Assembly (NCBI RefSeq): GCF_000143535.2
Contig: NC_037324.1
Location: 496,001 to 560,000, forward strand
Reading direction: 5' to 3'
DNA length: 64,000 nucleotides
DNA from: Botrytis cinerea B05.10
Lineage: Eukaryota; Ascomycota; Leotiomycetes; Helotiales; Sclerotiniaceae
Part shown: positions 1-12,004 of the stretch, piece by piece
How the letters are laid out: each line of letters opens with the position of its first letter
How positions within the stretch are numbered: position 1 is the stretch's first letter
The notes under the pieces: generated by a model
The model's input: only the letters and a program-made list of their open reading frames with translations
Told to the model about the DNA's origin: nothing
The model's database searches: none
Translations under genes and position numbers: made by a program

Positions 1-1281
1 GCAAGAACGAGTTCTCACTTACGCGCATAAGTATTGTTGGTTGGGATGGGTCAGTTGTTCTGGATGAGCTTGTAAAACCTGAAAAGCCCATCATTGATTA
101 TCTCACCCAGTAAGTTTGCGTTCCAATATTTGATCATATTACTAACAACGTATAGATACTCTGGTATCACCGAAGAAATGCTTGCTCCAGTTACAACAAC
201 ATTACAAGACATACAAAAGAGATTAGTCGAATTATTCCATCCACGAACGATCTTGATCGGCCATTCTCTCGATTCTGATCTTAAAGCTCTCAAACTCACA
301 CATCCATATATCATCGATACCGCAGTCATATATCCCCATCCTCGTGGTCGGCCACTCAAATCCTCCCTTAAATGGCTTGCCCAGAAATATCTTGGTAAAG
401 AGATACAAAAGGGACATGGAGCGACTGGTCATGATTCAACTGAGGATGCGAGAACGTGTCTTGATCTCGTAAAGCTCAAGTGTGAAAAGGGGTCTGACTG
501 GGGAGCAAATGATTCACAAGGTGAGAATATCTTCAAGCGATTAGCTCGAACTGGTATAAAATATAAGAGCCAAGGAGGTTCGGCTATACCGGCTTCTGTA
601 GATGGAAAATCGTCGGCAGCTGTTGATTGGGGTGATCCAAAGAGAGGCCCTGGCGGTGCTGCAACCTTCTCGATTGGATGTTCGAGTGATGAACAAATCA
701 TGGAAGGTGTAATTCGAGCTGTAAATGGGGATCCTGACGGAAAGATGATTCCAGGTGGTGGAGTAGATTTTGTATGGGGAAGATTCAGAGAGTTGGAAGA
801 TTTGAAGGAATGGAATAACCAACGACTTCCTCGTGCACCCGAATCTAAAAGCCCAGCGGCAGGCAGTAACAGTACTGTAACCACCGAAGCTAGCGATAAA
901 GATACTACTATGGAAGATTCAACTTCTATTAACCCAGCAAATGCCACCGAATCTACCACTACCGAATCCAAAATACCTACGGAAACCCCCTCGGAAGATA
1001 CCACCACCGATCCTTTCGCACCTGCAACTCTCACCCTAACACAACGTATCCATAAAATCTACCAAGCTCTTCCTCCATGTACAGCCTTCATTATCTACAG
1101 CGGTTCCGGCGACCCCAAGGAAATGGTTCGATATCAAAAAATGAAACAACAGTTTCAACATGAGTATAAGACGGTGAAATGGGATCAGCTGAGTGTTAAA
1201 TGGACGGATGTTGAAGAGCAGGCTATGAGTAAGGCGGCGGATAAAGCGAGGAATGGAGTAGGGTTTATTGGGGTGAAGTAG
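1..1281 (+). CDS. Rex1-type 3'-5' RNA exonuclease, 5' end missing
   Basis: Partial gene running in from the left edge: exon <1..109, intron 110..155 (GTAAGT start, ACTAAC branch site, TAG end), exon 156..1281. The spliced protein reads through the DEDDh exonuclease core. It has a KPEKPIIDYLTQYSGIT block, then HSLDSDLKAL (exonuclease motif II with its Asp), then HDSTEDARTCLDL (motif III, His and Asp). Motif I lies upstream of the window. Family members of the Rex1/Rnh70 class trim 3' ends of 5S rRNA, tRNA and other small RNAs in the nucleus. After the core comes a Thr/Ser/Glu-rich linker and a conserved-looking carboxyl block around TAFIIYSGSGDPKEM. Family assignment is firm. Assignment to REX1 rather than a paralogue (REX3/REX4) is likely, because the core is near the middle and has a long tail. 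Confidence 0.88.
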
Positions 1282-1538
1282 GTGGGCGAGTGGTTTAAGC
1301 GATGTTGGGGGAGGAGGGAATGAGAGAATGCATGGGTAAATGCATAGTCAGATGGACAATGTAACATTATGGAGAGAAAAGAATGCGTATAAGAAGGACG
1401 AGGACGAGAAGAAAATGAGAAAGGTATGGGACTGAGAAAATAAGATAAGACGTATAAATCAAAATCGAAATCAAAAATCAAAAATGATACCAAAAACCGA
1501 CATAGAAACAGGAGCAAGCTATAGGAAACAGGCATATG

Positions 1539-1578
<40 letters not shown>
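1539..1578. repeat. compound (TA)n-(TG)n microsatellite
   Basis: Alternating TA for about 20 bases, then TG for about 20 bases, in the 3' flank of the exonuclease gene. Confidence 0.95.
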
Positions 1579-1579
<1 letters not shown>

Positions 1580-1710
1580 ATCTTGGCTATCTACATGCAT
1601 GCACTACCAAAACACTCAACGGTACGAGCATCATTCCAAGGCGCATCCATCCACGAACTAGTCCTTTATCTTCCTTCTCCTTTTCTTTTTCCTCTTCCTC
1701 TTCTTGTTAA

Positions 1711-1734
1711 CCAACCAACCAACCAACCAACCAA
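1711..1734. repeat. (CCAA)6 microsatellite
   Basis: Six perfect CCAA units directly visible. Confidence 0.95.
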
Positions 1735-2083
1735 TGTACAAAACCCCATATCATATCACACGCATACCACGCTCAAATAAATGATAAAGCTCGCTCGCTC
1801 GTCTGTTTGCTGTAATGCATCCATGATCTTCATGGTACTTTGGGAGGTATAGGTATACGTATACATGGATGTATATTGATCAAATAATCATCGATTTGTA
1901 TCCAGGGAGGAATGAGTGAAGGAAGGGAAGGAAGGTAGGAGAGAGAATAAATGCAACGATTCATCCGGAATCCCGAGTCAGAAAAGAAGAAGAATGGTTT
2001 AGAAAGAAGCATGAGAAGAATTGTGTTTATACACTATTCGACTTTAATTAAGTCTCTCGTCACTCTTATCACTTTCTTATTAC

Positions 2084-4943
2084 TTAGTATTGATACTCAC
2101 TCAAACTACCACTTCTATCTCTATTTCCTCTCGGTCCCTCGCCTGCCTTTCCATTTCCATTCCCCATCACCTGCTGCGCCACCCATTCCAAAACCGTTTC
2201 GTAACAAAGTACATACTGCAGTAGATTCTGCACCATACTTAATCTCTGTCCTCTAAAATCCTCAACCGTTTTCTCCACCAGATCGGTATCTTGATCGAAG
2301 ACCCAATCCATATCCGCTTTCTTCCCCGGTCTTCCCCGCCCCATATAATCCCCACTACTAGAATCATCGAATTCCATAGGTGTAGTACCATGTTTTTGTT
2401 CTTTGCGTTGACGTTTCAACATATCAATCACAGAATCAATGGTACAAAAGGTTCCCGTGCGACCACAGCCCGCACTACAATGTACAAGCATTGGTCTTGT
2501 GTTTTCTCCTTCTGGTTCGCCCGACCGGGGAGTTTCAGTTACGGAAGCAGAGGCGCGTTGCATAGAATTGGCGAGGTGAATAAGAGCGAGTAGATGACTA
2601 GGTTTTGCTGGAGAAGCGAAATCTGGCCAGGAAGAATAATGTACTTGTGTAATCTCTCGCATGGGTGTGAAAGGATGGGCGGCATGAGAAAGCGTGAATT
2701 TACGGACGATGACATGAGCATCTTCTGTTGTAGGAGAAGGAGGTGTAACCTGAGTAGTACTTGCGCGTTTTCGTCCAGAATCTCGTCGGTCTGTAGAATT
2801 TCGATGTTTCGTAGCATCAAGGTGGACTTTCTTTTCGGATACCAATTTAAGCTTGAGGTGGCCATAGTCATTACTAGACCAATATGAGTGGCACTTCAGT
2901 TGTCCTCCTTCTGCTTCCGCAGTCAACATGACAATGACTCGTACATCTTGGTCCCAAATAACACTCCAGAAATCCTACAAGGTATTAGTACCAAAAAAAA
3001 AGGGAAATAAGGGGAGCGAAAATACTGACTTCGAAGGTTGCAGGCAAGGGCCCTTGGGAAGCAATATAACGTTTATTGCTCCTTGATGCTTTGATATGAC
3101 TTGCGTTAACATAATCACACGTGCCTTCCGTACGACCTTGTAATTTCACTCTGGCATGCTCGAACGGCCAAATATTGTTGTATCTGTTTTTGCTGCCCTT
3201 CTCAACACCAGCTATCTGAACATCATTAGAATTATTTGATGCTTCTGGCCCATTCCCGTATCGAACTCCTTGTGTTAATGCTTTTGTCATCCTTGCCAAC
3301 TCTGCTTGCTCAATATGAAGAAATCTGTCTGAAACAATCTTGCCATGATCTTCTTTCTTTGCAGCCTTGGATAACCACCTGGGAACGACACTCATAGCAG
3401 ATGGGTCTCTCGCCAGATCCTCAGGGACTGCAATATCTCTCTGACCCACACCATCCATTAAATCTTGATTCTGTCGAATGTTGCCGAAAAATGGGTTTGC
3501 CGCATTCTTTGTTACTGGCATGGCACATCCCCCAGCTACCGGTGCAACTCCAGGCAATGCCGTTCCAAGGGTGAGATTGATTCGGGATGGCTGTGAGGCT
3601 TGCGTTGAACCCCGATCAATTGACCTTGGAAAGTTTTGAGCAAAGGTATCAAATCCACCTTTCAATATATATCTTGTTCCATTCCAGCCTTCATTGGTGA
3701 ATTTTTTCAGGGTATTAATAGCTAGTGCTGCATCTTTTTTATCCGAAGATCTATTGTCATAAGCAACAATGTATTTAGCTTGCCTCCATTTCGAAAATCT
3801 GGTTTTATCTTCCTCGTTTGTAAAAGTATCTTGAAGCTTCTGAAGATTAAACGAAGGCCGTTTCAACAAGGTAGTAGGTATGCATAAATTGAGGGCATTC
3901 CCAATCCTTGATTGTGAGAAAATACTAAAAGTTCGGCAGTCGAGTAGCAATAGTTCTATCGAGGGACAACGATCCATCATTTCCTTCAACTGTGCTGGCG
4001 TAATCATGGCTGGCCCATCTTCTAACGTCGACGGGAGTGTGTCCGCTCGCTGGTGTTGACGCAGTTGCGGTAATCCTGGCGACGGAGGATCTACTTTGTT
4101 TTGAGGTAAAGAAAGCCTAGGGTGTCTTTCGTCTAGAAGTGAAAGGTGGTTTCTTTGCATGGATGCCATTGAAGTTGAAAAACTGGCAGGTGACATCTGG
4201 CGTGGGAATTCGAAGAACGAAGGAGGGTTTGTCGAGGAAGAAGGCAGTCTCTCAGACGAAGATACATATGCTGAGTCCGCTCCACTATCAACATCACCAT
4301 CCCTTAATGGTGCATCCCTATTTCTCGGAATGGATCTCGGTGACGGGGGTGCATCATGTGTATCGACCTTGGATGGTTTTTTCTTACTGTCTGGGCGTAG
4401 TAAGGAAGGACCTGGAGACATTGAGAAATTTGCCAGACCCCCATGACTCAGATTGAATCTGTTGTTAGATTCAGATTGCTTTTTGAAAGCCTCAAAGTCG
4501 GGATTTGAGTTGAGAGGTATGTGTTCTGGTGTGTCACCACCAAATGAGAACTAAAAAAAGATCCAAAATTAGAAATGATTTCACCCATGGGTATCTAATT
4601 CGGACATTGTACTCACTATGGAAGACGTGGTAGGACTCCAATTTGCTTTGGGCAAGGCGTTGGTTTCTCTAGGATTACTCGACGGTTCAACAATGAGACC
4701 GAAGTAATTTGGACTGGAGCTCCGCACTTGTTCGCCTTGAATACCTGGAGATCGTAAGGCGGAAGTCGGCGGCAGACTCTGCCCTACAGATGCAGGTATT
4801 CTCCCTGTTGCCGGACTCATCATTGGGGTCGTGGTAGATGGATTTGTAGCGGTTCGATGTGATTGCGAGAGCGAATGTGAATGTGGATGCGGATGTGACT
4901 GAGAAGACCTGGGCGAAGGTCTCGTTGCTGCTTTGACAACCAT
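2084..4943 (-). CDS. rhodanese-like plus protein tyrosine phosphatase (Pyp/Ptp2 class)
   Basis: Three exons: 4943..4617, 4550..3030 and 2974..2084, with GTGAGT and GTCAGT donors; predicted 912 aa. The first ~290 residues are Ser/Pro/Gln-rich and disordered. A rhodanese/Cdc25-like domain lies at about 290-420 (LLLLDCRTFSIFSQSRIGNA). The tyrosine phosphatase domain is at about 560-890 and carries the signature HCSAGCGRTG (Cys nucleophile at about residue 780, Arg of HCX5R present), plus YINASH-like and QGPLPATFEDFW blocks; the last is complete only after splicing. Fungal proteins of this layout dephosphorylate MAP kinases (Hog1/Sty1 class) and dock them through the rhodanese part. The rhodanese loop reads AYDNRSSDK, so the catalytic Cys is absent and a docking role is inferred. 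Its 5' side faces a long non-coding stretch. Confidence 0.92.
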
Positions 4944-5289
4944 CTGAAGTGATGCGCAAAACCTTTATCCTTTTTGTTACAAGATTATTCCTTCCTCGCG
5001 TGGGCGACTGACTCTGTTTGCCAAAGAACCAATAGCCAATAACCAAATGTACGTTATTCGCACGTAATTGCCATCGTTTCTATGTACTGCGACGTGGAGT
5101 GGAAATACGGTTCTGGAAATGAGGTTGTAATTATCGAATGTGGTATGGGCAGGGTGATCGTGGTACTCGTAAATTGACCGGCGGGTTTGAAGGTGGATCG
5201 TGGTTGACTTTGCGCAGATGACAACAGATGACGCCAAATCTAATAATAAAATTGAAAGAAGGTTTCTCGATTACTCTCTCAATGCCTGC

Positions 5290-5327
<38 letters not shown>
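5290..5327. repeat. (TG)n microsatellite
   Basis: About 18 uninterrupted TG units. Confidence 0.97.
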
Positions 5328-5330
<3 letters not shown>

Positions 5331-5765
5331 TTGTGTGTCTGTATATCTTTTTCCCAAATAATATCCTCCTCCTTCGAGACGTGCGTCAGTTCAGAGTTCG
5401 AAATGGGCGAAGGAAATGGAAGAGGTAGGGAGAGAGATAGGTCTTTGGGATTCGATGACGGATTGGAGACGGGGATGATTGGCTTTGGGTCGAATGATAC
5501 CGAATAGGGAAAGCACTCAGGCAAATAGAGGGAGGGAAAGAAGGAAAGAAGGCTGATGGATTCCCATTCAGGATTTTTTTTTTTTCTTTTCTTTTTTTTC
5601 TTCTCGTTTCTTTTTGGTGACTAGAGGGGCGCTGTCACTTGAATGGTGGTGGTGGGTGGGTGGGTTGACAGTTGAGTTGAGTTTCGATTAGATGTAGTGT
5701 ACATGTAGGTAGTCTGTAGGGAGCATGCACAATGTAGTTGGAGTTGGAGTGGCCGTGAGAGAGAG

Positions 5766-5850
5766 AGAGTGAGTGAGTGAGTGAGTGGGCCAGTGGGTGG
5801 GATGGGATGGGATGGGATGATGTGGTGTGGGATGAGATGGGATGGGATAA
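5766..5850. repeat. (GAGT)n and (GATGG)n repeats
   Basis: Five GAGT units, then repeated GGGAT/GATGG pentamers with a few interruptions. Confidence 0.9.
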
Positions 5851-5941
5851 TGTGAGGGAGGGATGGATTCTCGTTGATCGTTGATATTGATAGGTAGGCA
5901 GGCTGTGTATGTGTGTATGTGTGTATGTGTGTACTGTGCTA

Positions 5942-5970
5942 TCCTGTCCTGTCCTGTCCTGTCCTGTCCT
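5942..5970. repeat. (TCCTG)n pentamer repeat
   Basis: Nearly six perfect TCCTG units. Confidence 0.95.
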
Positions 5971-6268
5971 TATTTCTCAACACCTATCTATCTCTCCTCT
6001 TCTTCCGAGAGACTCATGCTTTGGAGAGTGCAGTGCGTGGTTAATGGTTCATTTCCTGGAGGAAAGGGAAGCATGAGAAAGGCTGATTGAGAGGGATCCG
6101 CACGTTTATGCCACGGATTCGGAATAGAGGAGGGTCAGATATTGGACCTGCATGGGTCAGAACGATAATATTCACTGGTTGGATTCGTTTCGTTCCGGTT
6201 AATATGGTTTTTATGGTTTTTATGGTTTTCCCCGATGGATGTGCATTCTCAATGGTGACGGAGGGTTT

Positions 6269-6294
6269 TGATGATGATGATGATGATGATGATG
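6269..6294. repeat. (GAT)n microsatellite
   Basis: About eight GAT units. Confidence 0.95.
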
Positions 6295-6869
6295 TTATTT
6301 GGCGCAGATCATTCAAGAAAATTTAAGGGTCGGACGGCTTAGGTTTCGCTGAATGGGTAGCTCGCGGACGGATACTCTCAAGCGTACAGAATCATTCTTC
6401 ACATTTAAATGACGAATTTATTAAGTCGTGAATATATATGTATATAGATAGACATAGATATAGACATAGATATAGATGTAGATACACACATCGTTAGGTG
6501 TACACACACACATGTCGACATCTTCGTTTGCCAGTAGCGGAAGAGAAAGAGATGAGAGGGAAGAGAACCAAAAAGGGGGGCGGGCTATGTACGACTCCTA
6601 GCTCGCAACTAACTAGCACGTAGTCGGTCCCTCGTCCTTAGTAGGTGCTTCGAAGTGAGGAAAGATGACGGAATGAATCTACAAAGCTACTTGGTCTTTA
6701 CGGGCCAAGTGGCGAGCTAGCCATTTGCCAAAAAGTCAAATAAATGGACAAAATGTTCTAGAAGGGCGGGCTTCGTATACATGTTTCGCATTTCTAATCC
6801 TTCATTTCCAGGGAGTCATCGAATGTCGAGATACATTCCTGCCGCTTCCTCAAAGCCATTGAGGGGAGA

Positions 6870-6898
6870 GAGGAGGAGGAGGAGGAGGAGGAGGAGGA
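6870..6898. repeat. (AGG)n microsatellite
   Basis: About nine AGG units. Confidence 0.95.
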
Positions 6899-7289
6899 TA
6901 TCAACAAAAAGCTTTCTTTTCTTTGTCATCTTCCGTCCAGTACGTCATTTGTTAGACTTTACTTGGCCATCATCATATTTCAATCATCATGAGCCCCCTT
7001 TGCAGACCGCACAGTACGCACACTCACAGTAACCATATAATGCCAGATCCAAGTTGTCGTGACTCTTAACCCCGATGTCCCTCTTCTCTCTTTGCCTCCT
7101 TGCCTCCTTGCCTCCTTGCCTCTCTATCCCCCTCTTTCCCTCTTCCTTGAATCATGTGGTCTCCACAGACAGCTTATTCATCCTCTTGATGATTTCTACA
7201 TTCACTGCTCGCTTCCGGATCAGCAGTTACTCGTTCTTCCAAGAAATTCCTCCATCATCACATTCACCCATCACCTGTCCAATAATAAT

Positions 7290-7362
7290 TCCAAGTCCAA
7301 GTCCAAGTCCAAGTCCAAGTCCAAGTCCAAGTCCAATTCCAAGTCCAATTCCAATTCCAATA
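7290..7362. repeat. (CCAAGT)n hexamer repeat
   Basis: About eight CCAAGT units followed by variant CCAATT units. Read in one frame this would encode Ser-Lys repeats and in another Pro-Ser repeats, but no gene-like context surrounds it. Confidence 0.92.
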
Positions 7363-8516
7363 GATCCAATCTCACAATCTCACAAGAAACCGATGATCCA
7401 AAAGTCTAGAACGTCAACAATGGCGAAGTACTCAAGTACAGCATACAAATGTCTTGTAACATCGATTCTATGCAACACCATGAACTGGAAATGGAGATTA
7501 GCCTTGACTTGCCGTCCGCGCATTATCTTTTCCACATTCCATCCCATCCCATCCCATCTCACAAACAACAATGAAAATACAAATGGGAAATCCCCAGATT
7601 TGAGATCAAAGCATTTCGGTCAAGGTAAAGAAAGAGTCCAAGTTCATTGATTATTTTCCGTGAAATACCCAGTTTGTAGATTGAATGAATGACGCTCCGC
7701 TGGGCCACTGCCGTGGAGGCTTCTTCGCTTCGCTCTAGATTTGATTGGCATAGTACAAGTGCAGACTGTATATTACTACCAGTATCCAGTATCCAGTATC
7801 CAGCATCCAGCATGGTAAATATGCATAGCATTGTTTAAATGGCCAATTTTATCTCTATTTCTCTTCTCTTCTCTTCTGCGATTCTTCTCTTCTTCTCTTC
7901 TGCTCCTTCTCTCCTCCACAATTCATCAGCCCTAGGTCTCAACGGCGAAGTGACGGTCAACTGCATGCATACCGGATGCCAGATCAAATCTATTGACGTC
8001 ATTCGTACATATCAACCTTGGGTACCCAGCACAGCACAGTACACATCACATCACATCACGTGTGCCACCAGCAAGCATGTTTTGGGGATGTCTCACATTC
8101 CGTCTATCGGACGTTTCTTTTCTTTTCTCCGATCGAATATTGGAAAATATGGGGGTTCGCTCGGCGTTTGCCTATCGCGTATTGCTTTGGATGTTGTGGG
8201 CAGCACGTGAGTCCATCGGTAATGCTTTGATTATTGAAGAGGACCATCTCCAAGACTTCATATCTACCTATGCAGCAATCAGGTGATTTGGGATTTGGGA
8301 TCTGGGACTTGGGATTCAATATCGACTTTTCTATTGGATCGTGATCATTACCTATCTTAGAGTCCAGTTCATCTGAAGAATATGTGTATATCCAATGTTC
8401 CCTTCGCATTACTCGAGCATATAGAAAGAATGAATAATCCCTACGTACACATTTCATGATTCTTTAATGTAAGCACACTCACTCATCACATCCATCACGT
8501 CACATGACTTCCCATC

Positions 8517-8598
8517 AGATAACCTCGTCAAGCTTATCAAAAGATTATCACTTACACAATTTTTCACCTGATAGCTTCATTTCTTCATCCCCTTATCT
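8517..8598. promoter_or_regulatory. cluster of five GATA-factor sites (distal)
   Basis: HGATAR matches on either strand: AGATAA at 8517, TTATCA at 8534 and 8545, TGATAG at 8569, TTATCT at 8593. Five in 82 bases, about 670-750 bases before the MFS permease start. AreA/GAT1-type nitrogen regulators bind such sites. Function is inferred from site density and the downstream gene. Confidence 0.5.
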
Positions 8599-8802
8599 CC
8601 CACCATCATATCAAAACATATCAAAATACGCGGGGTGACTTCGCGAAAATGCATCTCACACACGCTAAATCTTAGATAAACAATTTCTCCGTTCATGCCT
8701 CCGCAATCTTCCTTATTGTGCCATCTCTCTGATTGGTTCTTCTCGTCCTTTTCAAGGGGGATGGGGATGAGCGTTCGGAAGACATGGGGCCCGTTTGCCT
8801 TG

Positions 8803-8965
8803 CGATAAGAATCGTTCGAAAAAGGTTATGGAGACAGACGGGAGGAGAAGTTTAATGTGCTGGTGCTGGTGCTGGTGCTGCTGAGATACGTCGAACAGTA
8901 ATATTGTCGGAAATAGTTTTCTTGATAAGGGATAAGGAATTAGACGTTTGCCTTTGCTGTTATCG
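8803..8965. promoter_or_regulatory. GATA-factor sites, proximal to MFS permease
   Basis: CGATAA at 8803, TGATAA at 8923 and TTATCG at 8960 fit HGATAR; GGATAA at 8930 is a near match. They sit about 300-465 bases before the permease start. Consistent with nitrogen control, as for yeast DAL5. Confidence 0.5.
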
Positions 8966-9268
8966 GATGAGATGTGTATATATATATATATATGATGTGT
9001 AGGGAGGTAGGTAAGGTGTCGAGTTCATCTGTTCAAGTGTGTTCTGTTTCTTCATTTACATCTCTCCATTTTCGCGTGCTTGCCATTATCAACTCTCTCT
9101 ATCTCTACATACCCTGGGCACGGAGTAGCTCTTCTTGAATTCCTATCTCCAAGTAGCGGCCGTTACCAATATACTCTACATACCATTGGCACGGGATATC
9201 TAATTCATTCCTCCCTCTCGTTCCCCTCCAACCATCTACTCTCACCCCACCTCATCTCCAAATTCAAA

Positions 9269-11112
9269 ATGTCCCTCCACAAATCTCGCTCCCGAAGTTC
9301 GCTATCGGAAAATGGCGACGTGAAAGTAGCCCCCGGCACCACGCAGAAGATCGACGACCCCGAATCCAAACTCGGTTTCGCTTCCGAATCCGCATATGTC
9401 TTCGATCACCAGGCAGAGAGGGCTCTGTGTCGCAAGTTCGATTTTCGCTTGCTGCCCGTGCTAGCTTGCATGTACCTGTTCAACTCGCTTGACAAGGGAA
9501 ATTTGGGAAATGCGAAGACGGATGGCATGGAAAAGGATTTGGGCTTCAAGAGTAATCAGTATAATATCATCTTGAGTGTATTTTATATACCTTATGTATT
9601 ATGCGCACTTCCTATTGTGAGTTCTTTTAGGTTTTACTTTTTGTCATACGACTACTTTGGGGGGTTTCGACTGTTGGCCTCATGTCAACATTTGGTTTGA
9701 CTCCACGCTTCTGATATTATGTCAAATATCCAAGTGAGATCTGAGCAGTTTATCGAGAGTTAAAAATGCTTCAAATTAGATTTTATCACCGTCTATTCAT
9801 CAACAAGGTTCTAACATCCTATAGGCTATGCTTGGAAAGAAGTATGGACCTGCAACAGTCCTACCTATTCTTATGATGTTCTTTGGATCATTCACTATTC
9901 TTGGAGGTAAATCATATTCTTCAACACCCCAACAAGGCTAAACTAATTTCTTTCCACAGTCGCAGCCCAAAACTTCGGAGGCATGATGACCCTCAGATGG
10001 TTCCTCGGCATGTCCGAATCTGCCTTCTTCCCCCTCGTAATCTACTACCTCACCACCTTCTACCGTCGTGGAGAGCTCGCTCGTCGCCTCGCCATCTTCT
10101 ACGCTGCTAGCAACATTGCCTCTGCCTTCTCCGGTCTCCTAGCCGTCGGATGTTTCCAAATCACCAACACCCCTCTCTACCCTTGGCGATACCTCTTCCT
10201 CATCGAAGGCAGCGCCACCCTCCTCTTCGCCTTCTTCGCTTTCTTTTACCTCCCCGCCTCGGCCTCAACCGCCAAATTCCTCACCGAATCCGAACGCGAC
10301 CTCGCCTACCACCGCATCCAAGTCGACTCCTCCTCCATCGTCAACGAAGAGTTCAACCTCCACGACTCCCTCGCCATCTTCAAACAACCCTCTACATACG
10401 CCTTCCTCGCCATCGAAATCTGTCTCGGTGTCCCCCTCCAAAGTGTCAATCTCTTCCTCCCCCAAATCGTCTCCCGTCTCGGCTACTCCACCATCAAAAC
10501 CAATCTCTACACCGTCGCCCCCAACGTCTCGGGCGCCGCCATGCTCCTGATCCTCGCCTTCTCCTCCGATTACACACGAAGACGTGGCCCCTTCATCGCC
10601 CTCGGTTTCCTCTTCACCTTCATCGGCTTCCTCATCTACGTCTCCATCGACGTCACCTCCCAACTCCACGTCGCCTACTTCGCAACCTTCATGATGTGCT
10701 GGGGAACCGCCGCTCCCAGCGTCCTCCTCAGCACCTGGTACAATAACAACATCCCGCACGAAGGCCGTCGCGTCGTCATGAGCAGTGTAGGCGTACCTCT
10801 CAGTAACCTAATGGGATTAGTATCCTCCAACATCTTCCTAAACAAAGATGCTCCCAAGTAAGCATTTCCCTCCCTTCTCTCCAAAAAAACCCCTTCATCC
10901 TAACCCTCACTCCTAGATACATTCCCGCGCTCGCCACCACAGCCGCTTTCGGCGGCATGGGCGTTATTCTCAGCACATGCCTTGCTCTCTACATGATATT
11001 CGATAATCGTCGACGCGACGCCCGACTCGGACGCAAATTAGATATTAACGAGACGCCAACTGAGTTGTTGAGGGATGGGCCGAGCGTCGAGGAGTTTAGA
11101 TGGTTTTTGTAG
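9269..11112 (+). CDS. MFS permease, Dal5/allantoate (anion:cation symporter) family
   Basis: Four exons: 9269..9616, 9825..9906, 9960..10857 and 10917..11112; predicted 507 aa. The ATG follows a CT-rich leader and precedes MSLHKSRSRSSLSENG; the in-frame stretch upstream lacks an ATG. Family marks: RKFDFRLLPVLACMYLFNSLDKGNLGNA in the first membrane segment region, LRWFLGMSESAFFPL, a Pro/Gly-rich segment 5, and the central basic loop DYTRRRGPF. About 12 membrane segments are expected. The family imports organic anions such as allantoate, ureidosuccinate, nicotinate or other vitamins with cations at the plasma membrane; the substrate cannot be told from sequence. Exons 3-4 use strikingly C-ending codons. 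GATA sites upstream support nitrogen regulation. Confidence 0.9.
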
Positions 11113-11567
11113 AATTTTTTTTTTACTTTATCTTGTGAAAAAAAAAAATTCGGAAAAGAAAGGGGAAAAGGATCAGGAAGGGAAAAAGTTCGAAGAAAGG
11201 GGGGAAAATGTTATACCTCAATACGAAAGAGAGGATGGGAGTTTTTATCGATTGGTTTGCTTGTCTGTTACATTTATTTATTTATGAGATACCTGGATAT
11301 TTACTCTGAGAGATTAAGTATCAATGATTATATTATTACGAAATTAATATTATTATACCAACATGACTATATATATTACTTACTATCTTTCCTACCCTGT
11401 GCTCTTTCTTATTCTTGTTTATTGAAGATTTATTACTATAGTTATATATATATATACATCTCCCCAACAACAAAAGAATCCAAAAGCAAGGAAATTATAT
11501 GTATATATGAAAATAATTAATAAGTGTGTACTATATATATATACATATGTATATAGTAAGGATTTAG

Positions 11568-11601
<34 letters not shown>

Positions 11602-12004
11602 CAAACACAAATAAACACAAATATAATAAAAATACAAAAGAACACTCAAGAACGTATAATGTAGATTCAAAAAGTATCAATCAAATCAAATTAAATCAAA
11701 TCAAATCATCGAATTGAACAATCATATCATTATGGATGTGATTCCATTCCATCCCATCCCATCAACAACAACAAAATTACTTTCAAAAATCCCCAACCTT
11801 TTATTTTTATTTTGAGAATTCCTCCATAGACACACAATCCAATCACCCAATCATCCACTCGCTATAAAACATCACCGTTGCCACACCATACTTGTATGAA
11901 TTTCTATACCACCACATCTCCACCCCAGCACTTAACTACACTACATCGAATGTATACCGCTTCCCCCCCCACCGCATCTACTCCTCACGCCACAATTCAT
12001 TCAG
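11113..12004. other. AT-rich convergent intergenic stretch
   Basis: 3' flanks of the MFS gene and Sey1. Very AT-rich, with several (TA)n, (CA)n and ATCAA-type runs around 11440-11720 and CCATC repeats near 11750. Nothing coding seen. Confidence 0.6.

Larger units (their letters stand above)
1282..2083. other. convergent intergenic stretch with microsatellites
   Basis: 3' flanks of the exonuclease gene (+) and the phosphatase gene (-). It holds a (TA)n run passing into (TG)n at about 1539-1578 and a (CCAA)6 run at 1711-1734. No coding signal seen. Confidence 0.6.
4944..9268. other. 4.3 kb non-coding stretch between divergent genes
   Basis: Shared upstream region of the phosphatase gene (-) and the MFS permease (+). 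No reading frame shows convincing protein composition; those present are short or low complexity. It holds many microsatellites and, near the permease, two clusters of GATA sites. Long 5' leaders or non-coding RNAs are possible but cannot be shown from sequence alone. Confidence 0.6.

Noticed and set aside
7075..7650. 191-codon plus-strand frame with a Pro-Ser repeat
   Set aside because: Driven by the CCAAGT hexamer and CCTTG repeats; no protein-like flanks.
10265..10759. 164-codon Glu/Asp/Gly-rich frame opposite the MFS permease
   Set aside because: By-product of C-ending codons on the sense strand; composition is unnatural.
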